DNA of 16,799 bases. It comes from an uncultured Ruminococcus sp. (GTDB taxonomy: Bacteria > Bacillota > Clostridia > Oscillospirales > Acutalibacteraceae). Below are positions 1 through 6,556 of this stretch, piece by piece. A program made the position numbers and the translations under genes. The stretch covers positions 1 to 16,799 of the forward strand of contig CACYBZ010000386.1 of NCBI GenBank assembly GCA_902772795.1. Direction: 5' to 3'. Numbering within the stretch: position 1 is the first letter of the stretch; the number at the start of each line of letters is the position of its first letter. Below the pieces are notes generated by a model that saw only the letters and a program-made list of their open reading frames with translations, did no database searches and had not been told where the DNA came from.

Positions 1-25
1 CTCACCTCGTCAGGAATTTTTTAAG

Positions 26-103
26 ACCCTTCACTTCGTTCAGGGCGACAAACAGTGCATATTTATTGTGCATAATCACGAAAAAAAATGATTTACTCAT
101 TTA
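26..103. repeat. dispersed intergenic repeat, copy A
   Basis: This stretch matches 11096-11174 in the same orientation. Over the first 60 positions (26-85 against 11096-11155) I count 7 mismatches and no gap. Positions 59-85 are identical, and weaker similarity continues to about 103 with one gap. It begins with a CCCTTCACTTCG...AGGG segment. On the opposite strand this resembles the widespread short genomic repeats of the form CCCTGAACGAAGTGAAGGG. The element has no ORF and lies just upstream of the aldolase promoter. Its function is unknown. Confidence 0.75.
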
Positions 104-148
104 TTGCAACATACTACACTTTACTTAAAATTCCTTATCCGTAACATC

Positions 149-177
149 TTGATTTTTTTGTTTCTTTTCGCTATAAT
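149..177 (+). promoter_or_regulatory. sigma-A promoter of the aldolase operon
   Basis: The -35 is TTGATT (149-154) and the -10 is a perfect TATAAT (172-177), separated by exactly 17 bp. The predicted transcription start is near 184, about 37 nt before the ATG at 221. Because it lies inside the longer open frame that begins with TTG at 104, it argues that the true translation start is downstream. Confidence 0.75.
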
Positions 178-220
178 GAGACGAAACGCAGTACCATATG
201 TCGGAGGGTATAAGAAGAGC

Positions 221-1054
221 ATGGCTTTGAAACTGATGTATATTACCAATCATACAGGCATCGCACAGATTCTTGACGGATACGGTGTGGACAGAATTTT
301 TCTGGATTTGGAAATTATAGGAAAAGAAAAAAGGCAAGGACACCTTGATACAGTTATTTCCCGTCATTCCATAGAAGACGTTGCCCCATTGAGAAATGTC
401 ATTCACGAAAGCAAACTATTGGTCAGATGTAATCCCATACACGAAAATTCAAAGGCGGAAATTGAAAAAATTATCTGTGACGGTGCAGATATTATTATGT
501 TACCGTACTTTAAAAGCGTCAACGAAGTAGAAGCATTTCTTGAATGCGTAAAAGGACGAGTGAAAACAAATCTGCTGTTTGAAACACCTGAAGCAGTTGA
601 ACAAGCAGACAAGATTTTAAAGTTGGGCGGTATTGATGAAGTACATATCGGTCTTAATGATTTACATCTGGGATACGGTCTAGCTTTCATGTTTGAACTG
701 ATGATAAACGGCACAGTGGAAAATCTGTGCGAAAAATTCAGAGAATATCATATTCCCTTTGGTATAGGCGGTATCGCTGCACTTAACAAAGGAGCACTTC
801 CCGCAGAATATATCATAGCAGAACATTACCGTTTGGGTTCAGAATGTGCTATTCTTTCCAGAAGTTTTTGCAATGCCAAAAATTTCAATACATTAACTGA
901 CTTTGCTGTTGTTTTCTTGCAAAGACTGACAGAAATGAAAGGTTATGAAAAGGTTTTGGCAAATGAAAATTCCGCCTTTTTTGAAAATAATCATGTCATG
1001 ATGGAAGAACGCATCAAAGAAATTGTCGGTCGGATAAAGTCAACAAAAAAATAA
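221..1054 (+). CDS. HpcH/HpaI aldolase/citrate lyase family protein
   Basis: A 277-residue TIM-barrel aldolase of the HpcH/HpaI type. The family performs metal-dependent, reversible aldol cleavage of 2-keto acids, or the related citrate-lyase-like reaction; the substrate here is unknown. Visible signatures are LLVRCNP with Arg69 (likely carboxylate/enolate contact), IIMLP at 91-95, LLFETPEAV with Glu121 and IGLNDL with Asp147. The last two match the family's metal ligands. The frame is open from a TTG at 104, but I chose ATG 221: it has GGAGGG at 203-208, the upstream extension is hydrophobic and unlike the family, and a consensus promoter at 149-177 lies inside that extension. It is the first gene of a tight three-gene unit with a D-2-hydroxyacid dehydrogenase (25-nt gap) and an EpsG-like protein. 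That suggests it makes or degrades a keto-acid precursor for a surface glycan (inference). Confidence 0.85.
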   Translation: MALKLMYITNHTGIAQILDGYGVDRIFLDLEIIGKEKRQGHLDTVISRHSIEDVAPLRNVIHESKLLVRCNPIHENSKAEIEKIICDGADIIMLPYFKSVNEVEAFLECVKGRVKTNLLFETPEAVEQADKILKLGGIDEVHIGLNDLHLGYGLAFMFELMINGTVENLCEKFREYHIPFGIGGIAALNKGALPAEYIIAEHYRLGSECAILSRSFCNAKNFNTLTDFAVVFLQRLTEMKGYEKVLANENSAFFENNHVMMEERIKEIVGRIKSTKK

Positions 1055-1079
1055 GGAAAAAGAAAGTCAGGCAAACTTC

Positions 1080-1985
1080 ATGAAATTATTGATAACAGGA
1101 GCTTTTTCAGGCAATGATGAACAGTTGGCAAAGATTGAAAAACTAGGTTATGAAGTAACATTTGTTCAGGATGAACGACAACCTTTGTCCGTAGACTGTT
1201 CGTCATTTGAGGCAGTCATATGTAACGGACTGTTTTTGTACAACGATATAAGAAAATTTACTGCCTTGCGCTTCATTCAAGTAACAAGTGCAGGACTTGA
1301 CCGTTTGCCTATGGATTATATCCATGAACATCATATTACTGTAAAAAACGCAAGGGGTGTATACAGTATTCCTATGGCGGAGTGGTGTATAAGTCAATTA
1401 TTGAATATTTTCAAATGTACGCATTTCTTTTATGAAAATCAGAAAAACAAAAGATGGATTAAAAACAGAACACTTCGGGAGTTAAATGGCAATACGGCTT
1501 GCATCGTAGGTTTCGGAAGTGTCGGGTCTGAAACGGCAAAGCGACTTTCTGCGTTCGGTGTAAAAATACTGGCGGTAGACTGTTTCCTACCACAATATGA
1601 CAGTTATGATGAATATGTTGGTATTCAGGAACTGGATACTGCACTGGCACAAAGCGACATCGTTATTCTGACACTGCCACTCAATGACAGCACATATCAC
1701 TTGTTTAATAGTGACAGAATGTCAAAAATGAAAGATGGCAGTGTACTGGTAAATATGTCACGAGGAAAAATTATCGACGAACAGGCATTGCCACCTGCCT
1801 TACAAAACAGAAAACCTGCATTTGCTGTTTTAGATGTTTTTGAACAGGAACCACTTGAACCATCAAATCCGCTTTGGAAAGTGAAAAATCTCATCATCAC
1901 CCCCCACAATTCCTTTGTTTCTGAAAAAAACTTTGAAAGGCTCTTTCAGGTGATTTTCAAAAATCTTCAGATATTATCAAAGTAA
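1080..1985 (+). CDS. D-isomer-specific 2-hydroxyacid dehydrogenase family protein
   Basis: A 301-residue NAD(P)-dependent dehydrogenase that would interconvert a 2-keto acid and a D-2-hydroxy acid. The Rossmann nucleotide-binding motif GFGSVG is at 144-149, followed by an acidic residue at the end of beta-2 (Asp167), which favours NAD over NADP. The catalytic set of the family is visible: Arg228 in MSRGKIID, Glu257 in FEQEPLE and His276 in TPHNS. The protein is slightly shorter than typical family members (about 310-330). The ribosome binding site is weak (AAGGAAAAAG about 20 nt upstream), so the gene may be translationally coupled to the aldolase 25 nt upstream. The natural reading is a pathway in which one enzyme makes a keto acid and the other reduces it, but the substrate cannot be read from the sequence. 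Confidence 0.88.
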   Translation: MKLLITGAFSGNDEQLAKIEKLGYEVTFVQDERQPLSVDCSSFEAVICNGLFLYNDIRKFTALRFIQVTSAGLDRLPMDYIHEHHITVKNARGVYSIPMAEWCISQLLNIFKCTHFFYENQKNKRWIKNRTLRELNGNTACIVGFGSVGSETAKRLSAFGVKILAVDCFLPQYDSYDEYVGIQELDTALAQSDIVILTLPLNDSTYHLFNSDRMSKMKDGSVLVNMSRGKIIDEQALPPALQNRKPAFAVLDVFEQEPLEPSNPLWKVKNLIITPHNSFVSEKNFERLFQVIFKNLQILSK

Positions 1986-1998
1986 TGGTGGTATACAA

Positions 1999-3138
1999 AT
2001 GATAGTTTACTGGGCTATATTCATTTATACAACGATTGTCAGTGTAATAGTAAATAATGCGAGTAAAAAAACAGTCATCTTCAAAGAAGCTGTGTCAGAA
2101 AAAAAAATGATGTTTAAAAGAGTGAGTCTTTTTGGCGGATTGATTACTTTTTTTCTGGCAACTTTTTTTGCTGGTCATCGTTGTGATGTATCTGACTCCT
2201 TTCTGTACATCAGCTATTACGAAAATATGACTGGAACAATAAATGATATTCCTCATATTTTACAATCCCATACAAAAGCTCCTCTTTTCGATGCTATTAT
2301 CATTTTTTGCAAACAACAACTGCATTACTCCTATCACGAATGGTTTATGTTGATAGCATCTTTTCAGGGATTCACTGTAGCAAGATTCATAACCAAATTT
2401 TCGGAAAATTTTGATTTTTCAAGTTATATGTTCGTTGCTGAAGTCACATTTTTCTGGATGTATAACGGCACACGTCAATTTACAGCAGTATGTATTGTGC
2501 TGTTGGTTATGGAACAGTATTTTAACAAACATTGGATTCCCTTCTTAATTGCTGTTTTTCTGGCTTATCAAATACACAGTAGCGTTGCTATATGGATTGG
2601 CTTTTTCATTCAAGCTCATTGGAAGCCTTTTTCTCTCAAAACCATGTCAGCTATCACAGTAGCTGTTATCGCATTTTCTATATTTATCTCCGGCGATATG
2701 GAAGGAACGGATTATGCGGGATATAATAACCAAAATGAATACTCAGACGACGGTGTTAATGTATTTCAGGTACTAGTTTACTCCGTACCATGTGCCATTG
2801 CCTTTGTGAAACGGAAAACCATCTTTGCCAAAAAAAGACCTTACTATATTGATGTGATGATTAATTTATCCATCGTTGTGGTAGGTCTGGACATTGTCGG
2901 CATGATAAGCAGCCAAGGTGTCACCATTGGAAGGCTTCCTATTTACTTTTCATTATGCAATAATATTCTTATTCCATGGCTTATCGATAATGCCTTTGAT
3001 AACCCATCAGAAAAAGCTACCATAAAAAAAATTGCCTATGGTGCGTATTTCTTCTATTATATCTTCTACACCTATATTGCCAATGGTGGATTAAATTACC
3101 ACTCTCTAAGCCTTGGTATTGCATTATACAGTCACTGA
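1999..3138 (+). CDS. EpsG-like polytopic membrane protein (polysaccharide polymerase family)
   Basis: A 379-residue multi-pass membrane protein, with roughly nine to ten hydrophobic segments starting at residues 1-19. It has EpsG-family features: an Arg-and-Asp-rich stretch after the second membrane segment (FFAGHRCDVSDSFLYISYY, with Arg61, Asp63 and Asp66) and a later NGTRQF segment. EpsG proteins are thought to act in exopolysaccharide polymerisation or export, as Wzy-like candidates. The start is ATG 1999 with GGTGG at 1987-1991 (7-nt spacing), 13 nt after the dehydrogenase stop, so the three genes are very likely one transcript. No glycosyltransferase, flippase or chain-length regulator is next to it, so it may be an outlying part of a larger glycan system. 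It ends 9 nt from the convergent FkbM gene and I see no terminator between them. Confidence 0.75.
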   Translation: MIVYWAIFIYTTIVSVIVNNASKKTVIFKEAVSEKKMMFKRVSLFGGLITFFLATFFAGHRCDVSDSFLYISYYENMTGTINDIPHILQSHTKAPLFDAIIIFCKQQLHYSYHEWFMLIASFQGFTVARFITKFSENFDFSSYMFVAEVTFFWMYNGTRQFTAVCIVLLVMEQYFNKHWIPFLIAVFLAYQIHSSVAIWIGFFIQAHWKPFSLKTMSAITVAVIAFSIFISGDMEGTDYAGYNNQNEYSDDGVNVFQVLVYSVPCAIAFVKRKTIFAKKRPYYIDVMINLSIVVVGLDIVGMISSQGVTIGRLPIYFSLCNNILIPWLIDNAFDNPSEKATIKKIAYGAYFFYYIFYTYIANGGLNYHSLSLGIALYSH

Positions 3139-3147
3139 TGACACATT

Positions 3148-4212
3148 TTATACACAATACAGATTCATATCCCACATAGGAATATACGGATGATGTCTGA
3201 GATAAAATCGATAATCAGGATTAATGGCGTGAATCATTAACGGAATAGCAAATACATCTTCAAAACGATGATAAACAGCAACATTCAGCTTTGGCATAAA
3301 GGATTGTAATGTTCTTGTCCCTCCTGCCAAAACTTCTTTTTCTGCCCCTTCCACATCCATTTTTATATAAGATATCTGCATATTTTTTGCCACTTCATCG
3401 ATAGTAATGGTATCAATATAAATTCCTGATCTGCTATCTAATGTAGAATTACGTCCTCCGTTATCTGCAAACAGCAATGACAAATTATTTTTTCTCCAGA
3501 CAAGTTTCTGATAAGCTGTAACATTATTTTTATCAGCAATATAGGAACATAGTTTTTTATATGTTTTCGGATCAGGTTCGATGGCAATAATTTTCCTATA
3601 ACCGCCGGCATATCGAATCAGTTCTTCGATAGTATCTCCCCGATAAGCACCCAAATCAAGATAATTTTCGTGTGGTGACAAAGAAAGGATACCAGAAAAT
3701 AATTCATCTTTCGTATCAAAAGACGCAAAAAGATAATTCATATTTCCGCTGTAGTAAAATTGAAGAGCATGACGATACACTTCCCTTGAACGGCTATCCG
3801 AAAACAACAGATAGGCAAGCTCTATTTTCTCTTGATTACGAGAAATAAAATCATCATCAAAAATTCCCTCCCCATAGACAGGAACATTAGGAACAATTAC
3901 ATGATGTTTTTGTGAAAGTTCTTTTATTTGTCCGATAACCTGCGGTATCTGCGTACCGAAAGTTATGGCGATGATAAAATCATCGTACAGATTTTCGAAA
4001 TAACGTAACGGCTTCACAGTAAAATGCTTGTATTGCTGTCCTCTGACAAAATCATCACTTGCCATAACTCCATGACAGGTGATGTTTTTTTTGTCAAATA
4101 TTTTCAATACCTTATCTGCTCCATTGCCCATCCCGTAAAGAATAATCGGTTTCCGACAGTGTTGCAGATAGTTCCACGCATTTTCCTCCGAAAAAAAATG
4201 CTTATCAAACAT
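3148..4212 (-). CDS. FkbM family methyltransferase
   Basis: A 354-residue protein with two parts. Residues 20-110 form a Rossmann-like N-terminal region (ILYGMGNGADKV) resembling nucleotide-binding or PglD-like domains found fused to glycan-modifying enzymes. Residues 180-350 are an FkbM-type SAM-dependent methyltransferase: motif I LDLGAYRGD at 185-193, acidic loop IEPDP at 211-215, and the family motif YIKMDVEGAE at 282-291. Such enzymes O-methylate sugars or polyketides. The start is well placed, with AAGGAA at 4222-4227 and 9-nt spacing. It is transcribed towards the EpsG gene and probably modifies a surface glycan. The substrate is unknown. Confidence 0.88.
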   Translation of the reverse strand: MFDKHFFSEENAWNYLQHCRKPIILYGMGNGADKVLKIFDKKNITCHGVMASDDFVRGQQYKHFTVKPLRYFENLYDDFIIAITFGTQIPQVIGQIKELSQKHHVIVPNVPVYGEGIFDDDFISRNQEKIELAYLLFSDSRSREVYRHALQFYYSGNMNYLFASFDTKDELFSGILSLSPHENYLDLGAYRGDTIEELIRYAGGYRKIIAIEPDPKTYKKLCSYIADKNNVTAYQKLVWRKNNLSLLFADNGGRNSTLDSRSGIYIDTITIDEVAKNMQISYIKMDVEGAEKEVLAGGTRTLQSFMPKLNVAVYHRFEDVFAIPLMIHAINPDYRFYLRHHPYIPMWDMNLYCV

Positions 4213-4295
4213 AGCTGAATATTCCTTTTCTTTGTTATGGTTAATATAAGTTTGTCAACTTTAATTTTATGGTTTTGTCTTCCGATTTTCTTTGC

Positions 4296-4304
4296 ATTAT
4301 ATCA
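4296..4304 (-). promoter_or_regulatory. extended -10 promoter for the FkbM gene
   Basis: On the minus strand this reads TGATATAAT, a perfect -10 hexamer with the upstream TG of an extended -10 element. No good -35 is present 16-18 bp upstream. The predicted start is near 4289, which gives a leader of about 75 nt before the ATG at 4212. Confidence 0.5.
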
Positions 4305-4342
4305 TAGAAAACACCGTTCTATAGATGACCGTTAATCCTCTT

Positions 4343-4810
4343 TCAAGAAAATTCATAACGCTGATTGGTATCCGGCTTGTAAATATTCTGTATCTTTCCG
4401 CCTTTCGTAGAACAGGTAATTTCGTAGGACGGCAAAGAATAAATTGTTTTTTCTGTATCACAAACCCGGATATGTTGTTCCGTATCATCGTTTATACTGC
4501 TTAGAATTTCGTATAATTGTGATACGTGATTTTCAGGCAAATTTGCACACGGAACATAGTGCAGTATACCGTACTTAACAGTAAGATGATTTCCCTGATA
4601 ACTGTAGGTAAGTCCTTGCAGTTGTTCAGGAAAATCATAACATATACTGATAACACCCGTACCGTTGCAAGTAACTGTATAACCCTCTTCTCCACATCGT
4701 ACACTTGCCGTAAACTCTTTTTGTATCGGTGACGGCTCAATACTTTTCTGACAGCCTGTTACCGTTGAAAGAAAAAAGAACAACATTATCAATACCCCGA
4801 TGTTTTTCAT
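4343..4810 (-). CDS. small predicted lipoprotein of unknown function
   Basis: A 155-residue protein with a type II signal peptide: positive N-terminus (MKN), hydrophobic core LIMLFFFLS and lipobox VTGC with Cys20 as the lipidation site. The mature part has several cysteines (in CGEEGYTVTC, ICYDF, CANL, VCDTE, ITC) and alternating beta-type stretches. It matches no family I recognise. The ribosome binding site GGGGGA (4817-4822) sits 7 nt before the ATG. It is probably a membrane-tethered extracytoplasmic protein. A 6S-like RNA with its own terminator lies upstream, so the gene should be transcribed separately. Confidence 0.75.
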   Translation of the reverse strand: MKNIGVLIMLFFFLSTVTGCQKSIEPSPIQKEFTASVRCGEEGYTVTCNGTGVISICYDFPEQLQGLTYSYQGNHLTVKYGILHYVPCANLPENHVSQLYEILSSINDDTEQHIRVCDTEKTIYSLPSYEITCSTKGGKIQNIYKPDTNQRYEFS

Positions 4811-4851
4811 AAGATATCCCCCATTTTTTGTTTTTTTCTTTCATCATATTC

Positions 4852-4881
4852 AGCATAAAACTTTTCTATCACCTGAAACAA
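4852..4881 (-). promoter_or_regulatory. candidate promoter of the lipoprotein gene
   Basis: On the minus strand, TTGTTT (4881-4876) and TATGCT (4857-4852) are separated by 18 bp. Both hexamers are imperfect. It lies about 40 nt upstream of the start codon and downstream of the terminator of the neighbouring RNA. Confidence 0.35.
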
Positions 4882-4928
4882 TGACCCTTCAAAAATTATT
4901 CGGTGTAGATTTACCAGGGGGGTACCAC

Positions 4929-4959
4929 AAAAAAAAGACATCTCCTTGAAAGAGATGCC
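4929..4959 (-). terminator. intrinsic terminator of the 6S-like RNA
   Basis: On the minus strand, a GGCATCTC / GAGATGTC-type hairpin (4959-4937, one G-U pair) is followed directly by eight U residues (4936-4929). The orientation fits only a minus-strand transcript arriving from the 6S-like RNA or the DUF1292 gene. Confidence 0.85.
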
Positions 4960-4969
4960 AAAAAACAAT

Positions 4970-5204
4970 AATAATACGGAAACCCCGCCCGACCGTTAGG
5001 TGTGTATTATAACCTGCCTACTAAAAAATAGCCAGGTGGGCACCTATCAGACAACTTTACTGCTCCCAACTTCCGTAACAAATACCATTACGGGAGGTCT
5101 GCAAACCGTTGTTGAAAAATCAGTTCCCGATAAAAAGAGTGTAGGGTTATATGGACACCAAACACGTATCGGGCAGGAAAAATCCGAAGAAAGCTACTCA
5201 ACAC
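4970..5204 (-). ncRNA. ssrS: probable 6S RNA
   Basis: The region between the DUF1292 stop and the terminator folds, on paper, as one long hairpin read on the minus strand. The closing helix pairs GCCCGA (5173-5168) with TCGGGC (4992-4987), and GGTGT pairs with ACACC further in. The middle is a large unpaired bubble. The apex, near the centre of the RNA, is CCCGTAA / TTACGG around 5072-5096. The 3' side of the bubble carries a small ACCTG / CAGGT hairpin (about 5013-5037). A long rod with a central bubble and a side hairpin on its 3' strand is the architecture of bacterial 6S RNA, which binds sigma-70/A RNA polymerase by mimicking an open promoter. The 5' end is set from a TATACT -10 at 5216-5211 without a clear -35, so processing or a weak promoter is possible. 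The identity is inferred from architecture and a remembered resemblance, not from a covariance search. Confidence 0.55.
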
Positions 5205-5233
5205 AAAAACAGTATATGCAAAAATGAAACAAT

Positions 5234-5527
5234 TTATTCTTCATCGAAAAGTTCTTCGAAACGACTTTCAAAAATTTCAGCGAGTTTATCAAGCAATGCT
5301 TCATCTTCTACTTCCACAAGCAATTCCTCACCGTTTTCTTCAACCGTCTGGAAGATATAATACTCATCTGCAGATTCCAGTTGTTGTTCGGTATCATCAT
5401 ATACGGGAATCAAGGCATAATAAACATTGTCATCCTGCTCAATACTGTCTATGATTTCAAAAGTATGTTCCTTGTTTTCATCGTCAACCAACGTGATTAA
5501 GTCTGCTTCATATTCCTTATCACTCAT
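5234..5527 (-). CDS. DUF1292 domain-containing protein (YrzB-like)
   Basis: A 97-residue, very acidic protein whose whole length is the DUF1292 domain: an ITLVDDENKEHTFEIIDSIEQDDNVYYALIPV core with the characteristic YYIFQ segment and a C-terminal helix rich in Glu. The family is widespread in Firmicutes, often near alaS and the RuvX homologue, and its biochemical role is not established. I chose the ATG at 5527 over the TTG directly before it. AAAGGG lies about 11 nt upstream of the ATG. It has its own promoter at 5560-5588. None of the genes it usually accompanies are here. Instead it sits between two noncoding RNA candidates. Confidence 0.88.
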   Translation of the reverse strand: MSDKEYEADLITLVDDENKEHTFEIIDSIEQDDNVYYALIPVYDDTEQQLESADEYYIFQTVEENGEELLVEVEDEALLDKLAEIFESRFEELFDEE

Positions 5528-5559
5528 CAATAAATCATCCCTTTCAAATCTCTACAGTT

Positions 5560-5588
5560 ATTTTAACCATTTTTGCGTTCTAAGTCAA
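5560..5588 (-). promoter_or_regulatory. sigma-A promoter of the DUF1292 gene
   Basis: On the minus strand, TTGACT (5588-5583) and TAAAAT (5565-5560) have 17-bp spacing, five of six consensus matches each. The predicted start is near 5553, about 25 nt before the ATG. It is divergent from the large-RNA promoter at 5667-5694. The ~75 bp between them are almost pure A+T with long A and T runs and contain an inverted repeat, TTTGTT / AACAAA, near 5615-5633. Confidence 0.75.
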
Positions 5589-5666
5589 GTAAAAAATTAT
5601 GAAAAAAAATAATTTGTTAAATTTCAACAAACTTATAATTTTTTTAAATATTTTTTAAAAAATATA

Positions 5667-5694
5667 TTGACTTTTACAAAATACGTGTTATAAT
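5667..5694 (+). promoter_or_regulatory. strong sigma-A promoter of the noncoding region
   Basis: TTGACT (5667-5672) and a perfect TATAAT (5689-5694) are separated by 16 bp, with TG at 5686-5687 making an extended -10. An A+T-rich UP-like stretch precedes it. The predicted start is near 5701. No gene of normal length follows for over 800 nt on this strand. Confidence 0.8.
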
Positions 5695-5713
5695 AGAGTC
5701 AACATTAAGAAAG

Positions 5714-6298
5714 AGGTATAGTCCAATGAGAATCTAATATTTTCGGACAGCGTATCCGATGCTTTATCAATCAAGAAGCGAGGTACACACCAATGGGAGA
5801 TTCAGTTTGATTTCTGTTTAATTTCACGAACTAGGGTACATACCGATGAGAATACAAGGATTAAACGGTCGTTGAAGTTCATGTCAGAGAACTATGACCG
5901 ATAAAAAACGGTTATCTTGAAAAGATGAGAGGCTTAGTCCAATGTAATACTCTGGTTTAGCGGTAATGAACACTTCCGAGGTAGTTTTTGACGAAAGGAG
6001 CAAGCTGTATGTGCGAATTGGAACCTGCAATATTAAAGGGCATTTGCCGTAGAGCAAGTGTCATAAATTACGAGTGGAGCGGAAATATATCGTAAGTACG
6101 TAAAAGAGAGTAAGCATAGAGAATAATCACGGAAAAGGAGATTATATTTATCTTTGCTTTGATTTTAAACATGAAGCGGAAGACGAAGTTGATATATGAA
6201 CGCAAAGGTCGTATACAGTATCCTACAATTTAATAAGTAACGGAAAATGTAACTAATTTTACATTAACCTTTTGTGTTTCAGCGTATATACCGATGAC
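5714..6298 (+). repeat. five interspersed copies of an 18-nt motif
   Basis: The copies lie at 5714-5731, 5781-5798, 5834-5851, 5930-5947 and 6281-6298, with consensus RGGTAYANWCCRATGAGA. Copies 1 and 2 agree at 14 of 18 positions, and copies 1 and 3 at 13 of 18. Spacing is irregular (67, 53, 96 and 351 nt), so this is not a simple tandem duplication. Shorter relatives with only TATCCGATG occur near 5752 and 6379. Each copy has a purine-rich start and an ATG at a distance that would suit ribosome binding. Confidence 0.6.
6009..6095 (+). CDS. possible 28-residue small ORF inside the noncoding region
   Basis: ATG at 6009 is preceded by AAAGGAG at 5994-6000 with ideal 8-nt spacing. The peptide begins MCELEPAILKG and contains two cysteines and one tryptophan. 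A second frame of the same length (5966-6052, beginning MNTSEVVFDERS) overlaps it without a good ribosome binding site. Neither resembles a known family. The good ribosome binding site is the only support, and chance occurrence in 800 nt is quite possible. Confidence 0.2.
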   Translation: MCELEPAILKGICRRASVINYEWSGNIS

Positions 6299-6472
6299 TT
6301 CACAAGTGCGAAAGGCATTTGTGGTATGGCACATGGTCATACAATCAAGTTAAGCATTAAGGAGCAATGAACATTCATTATCCGATGGTTTGCGGTGGTA
6401 TAAATTCGTAGCCGAATGTACGATTGGTAATATGCTTTACAATTTTAGCGTTCTTTTTCTGAAAATAGACAG

Positions 6473-6507
6473 ACAACCGACGGTGTGCATACTGTCGGTT
6501 GTTCTTT
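6473..6507 (+). terminator. probable terminator of the large noncoding transcript
   Basis: ACAACCGAC (6473-6481) pairs perfectly with GTCGGTTGT (6494-6502) around a 12-nt loop. The following tract is only TCTTT, so termination may be inefficient, or the hairpin may instead be a 3'-end stabilising element. The opposing terminator of the zinc-ribbon gene begins 10 nt further on. Confidence 0.55.
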
Positions 6508-6511
6508 ATGC

Positions 6512-6548
6512 AAAAAAACATTCCTGAAACAAGGTATCTCAGGAATGT
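6512..6548 (-). terminator. intrinsic terminator of the zinc-ribbon gene
   Basis: On the minus strand, a 10-bp perfect stem ACATTCCTGA / TCAGGAATGT (6548-6539 and 6527-6518) is followed by at least six U residues (6517-6512). It lies 8 nt after the stop codon at 6557. On the plus strand it lacks a U-tract. Confidence 0.88.
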
Positions 6549-6556
6549 CACAAAAG

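Larger units (their letters stand above)
5701..6507 (+). ncRNA. candidate large structured noncoding RNA, unknown family
   Basis: About 800 nt without a convincing gene on either strand, bounded by a strong promoter (5667-5694) and a hairpin (6473-6502). It is less A+T-rich than ordinary intergenic DNA here. Small hairpins visible by eye include AACG/CGTT at 5864-5873, AGTTC/GAACT at 5876-5893, ATCTT/AAGAT at 5914-5926, CGTA/TACG at 6091-6100, AATGTAA/TTACATT at 6246-6265 and ATTCG/CGAAT near 6407-6420. An 18-nt motif, RGGTAYANWCCRATGAGA, recurs at 5714, 5781, 5834, 5930 and 6281. The size is in the range of ornate large bacterial RNAs such as GOLLD, ROOL and OLE, but I cannot assign it to any of them. 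Very short reading frames are present (for example 6009-6095), so a coding leader or a decayed gene remains possible. Confidence 0.5.

Noticed and set aside
5000..5227. A 75-codon plus-strand open frame in the 6S-like region
   Set aside because: It has no ribosome binding site, its composition is unlike a protein, and the region shows RNA-type helices with a terminator for the other strand.
5845..5851. Hammerhead ribozyme core (CCGATGAGA resembling CTGATGA)
   Set aside because: The needed CTGATGA and GAAA core elements with three flanking helices are not present around the repeated motif.
5701..6507. Group II intron, tmRNA, RNase P RNA or T-box leader
   Set aside because: No domain V-like hairpin or reverse transcriptase, no tRNA-like ends, no RNase P core motifs, and no T-box sequence followed by an aminoacyl-tRNA or amino acid gene.
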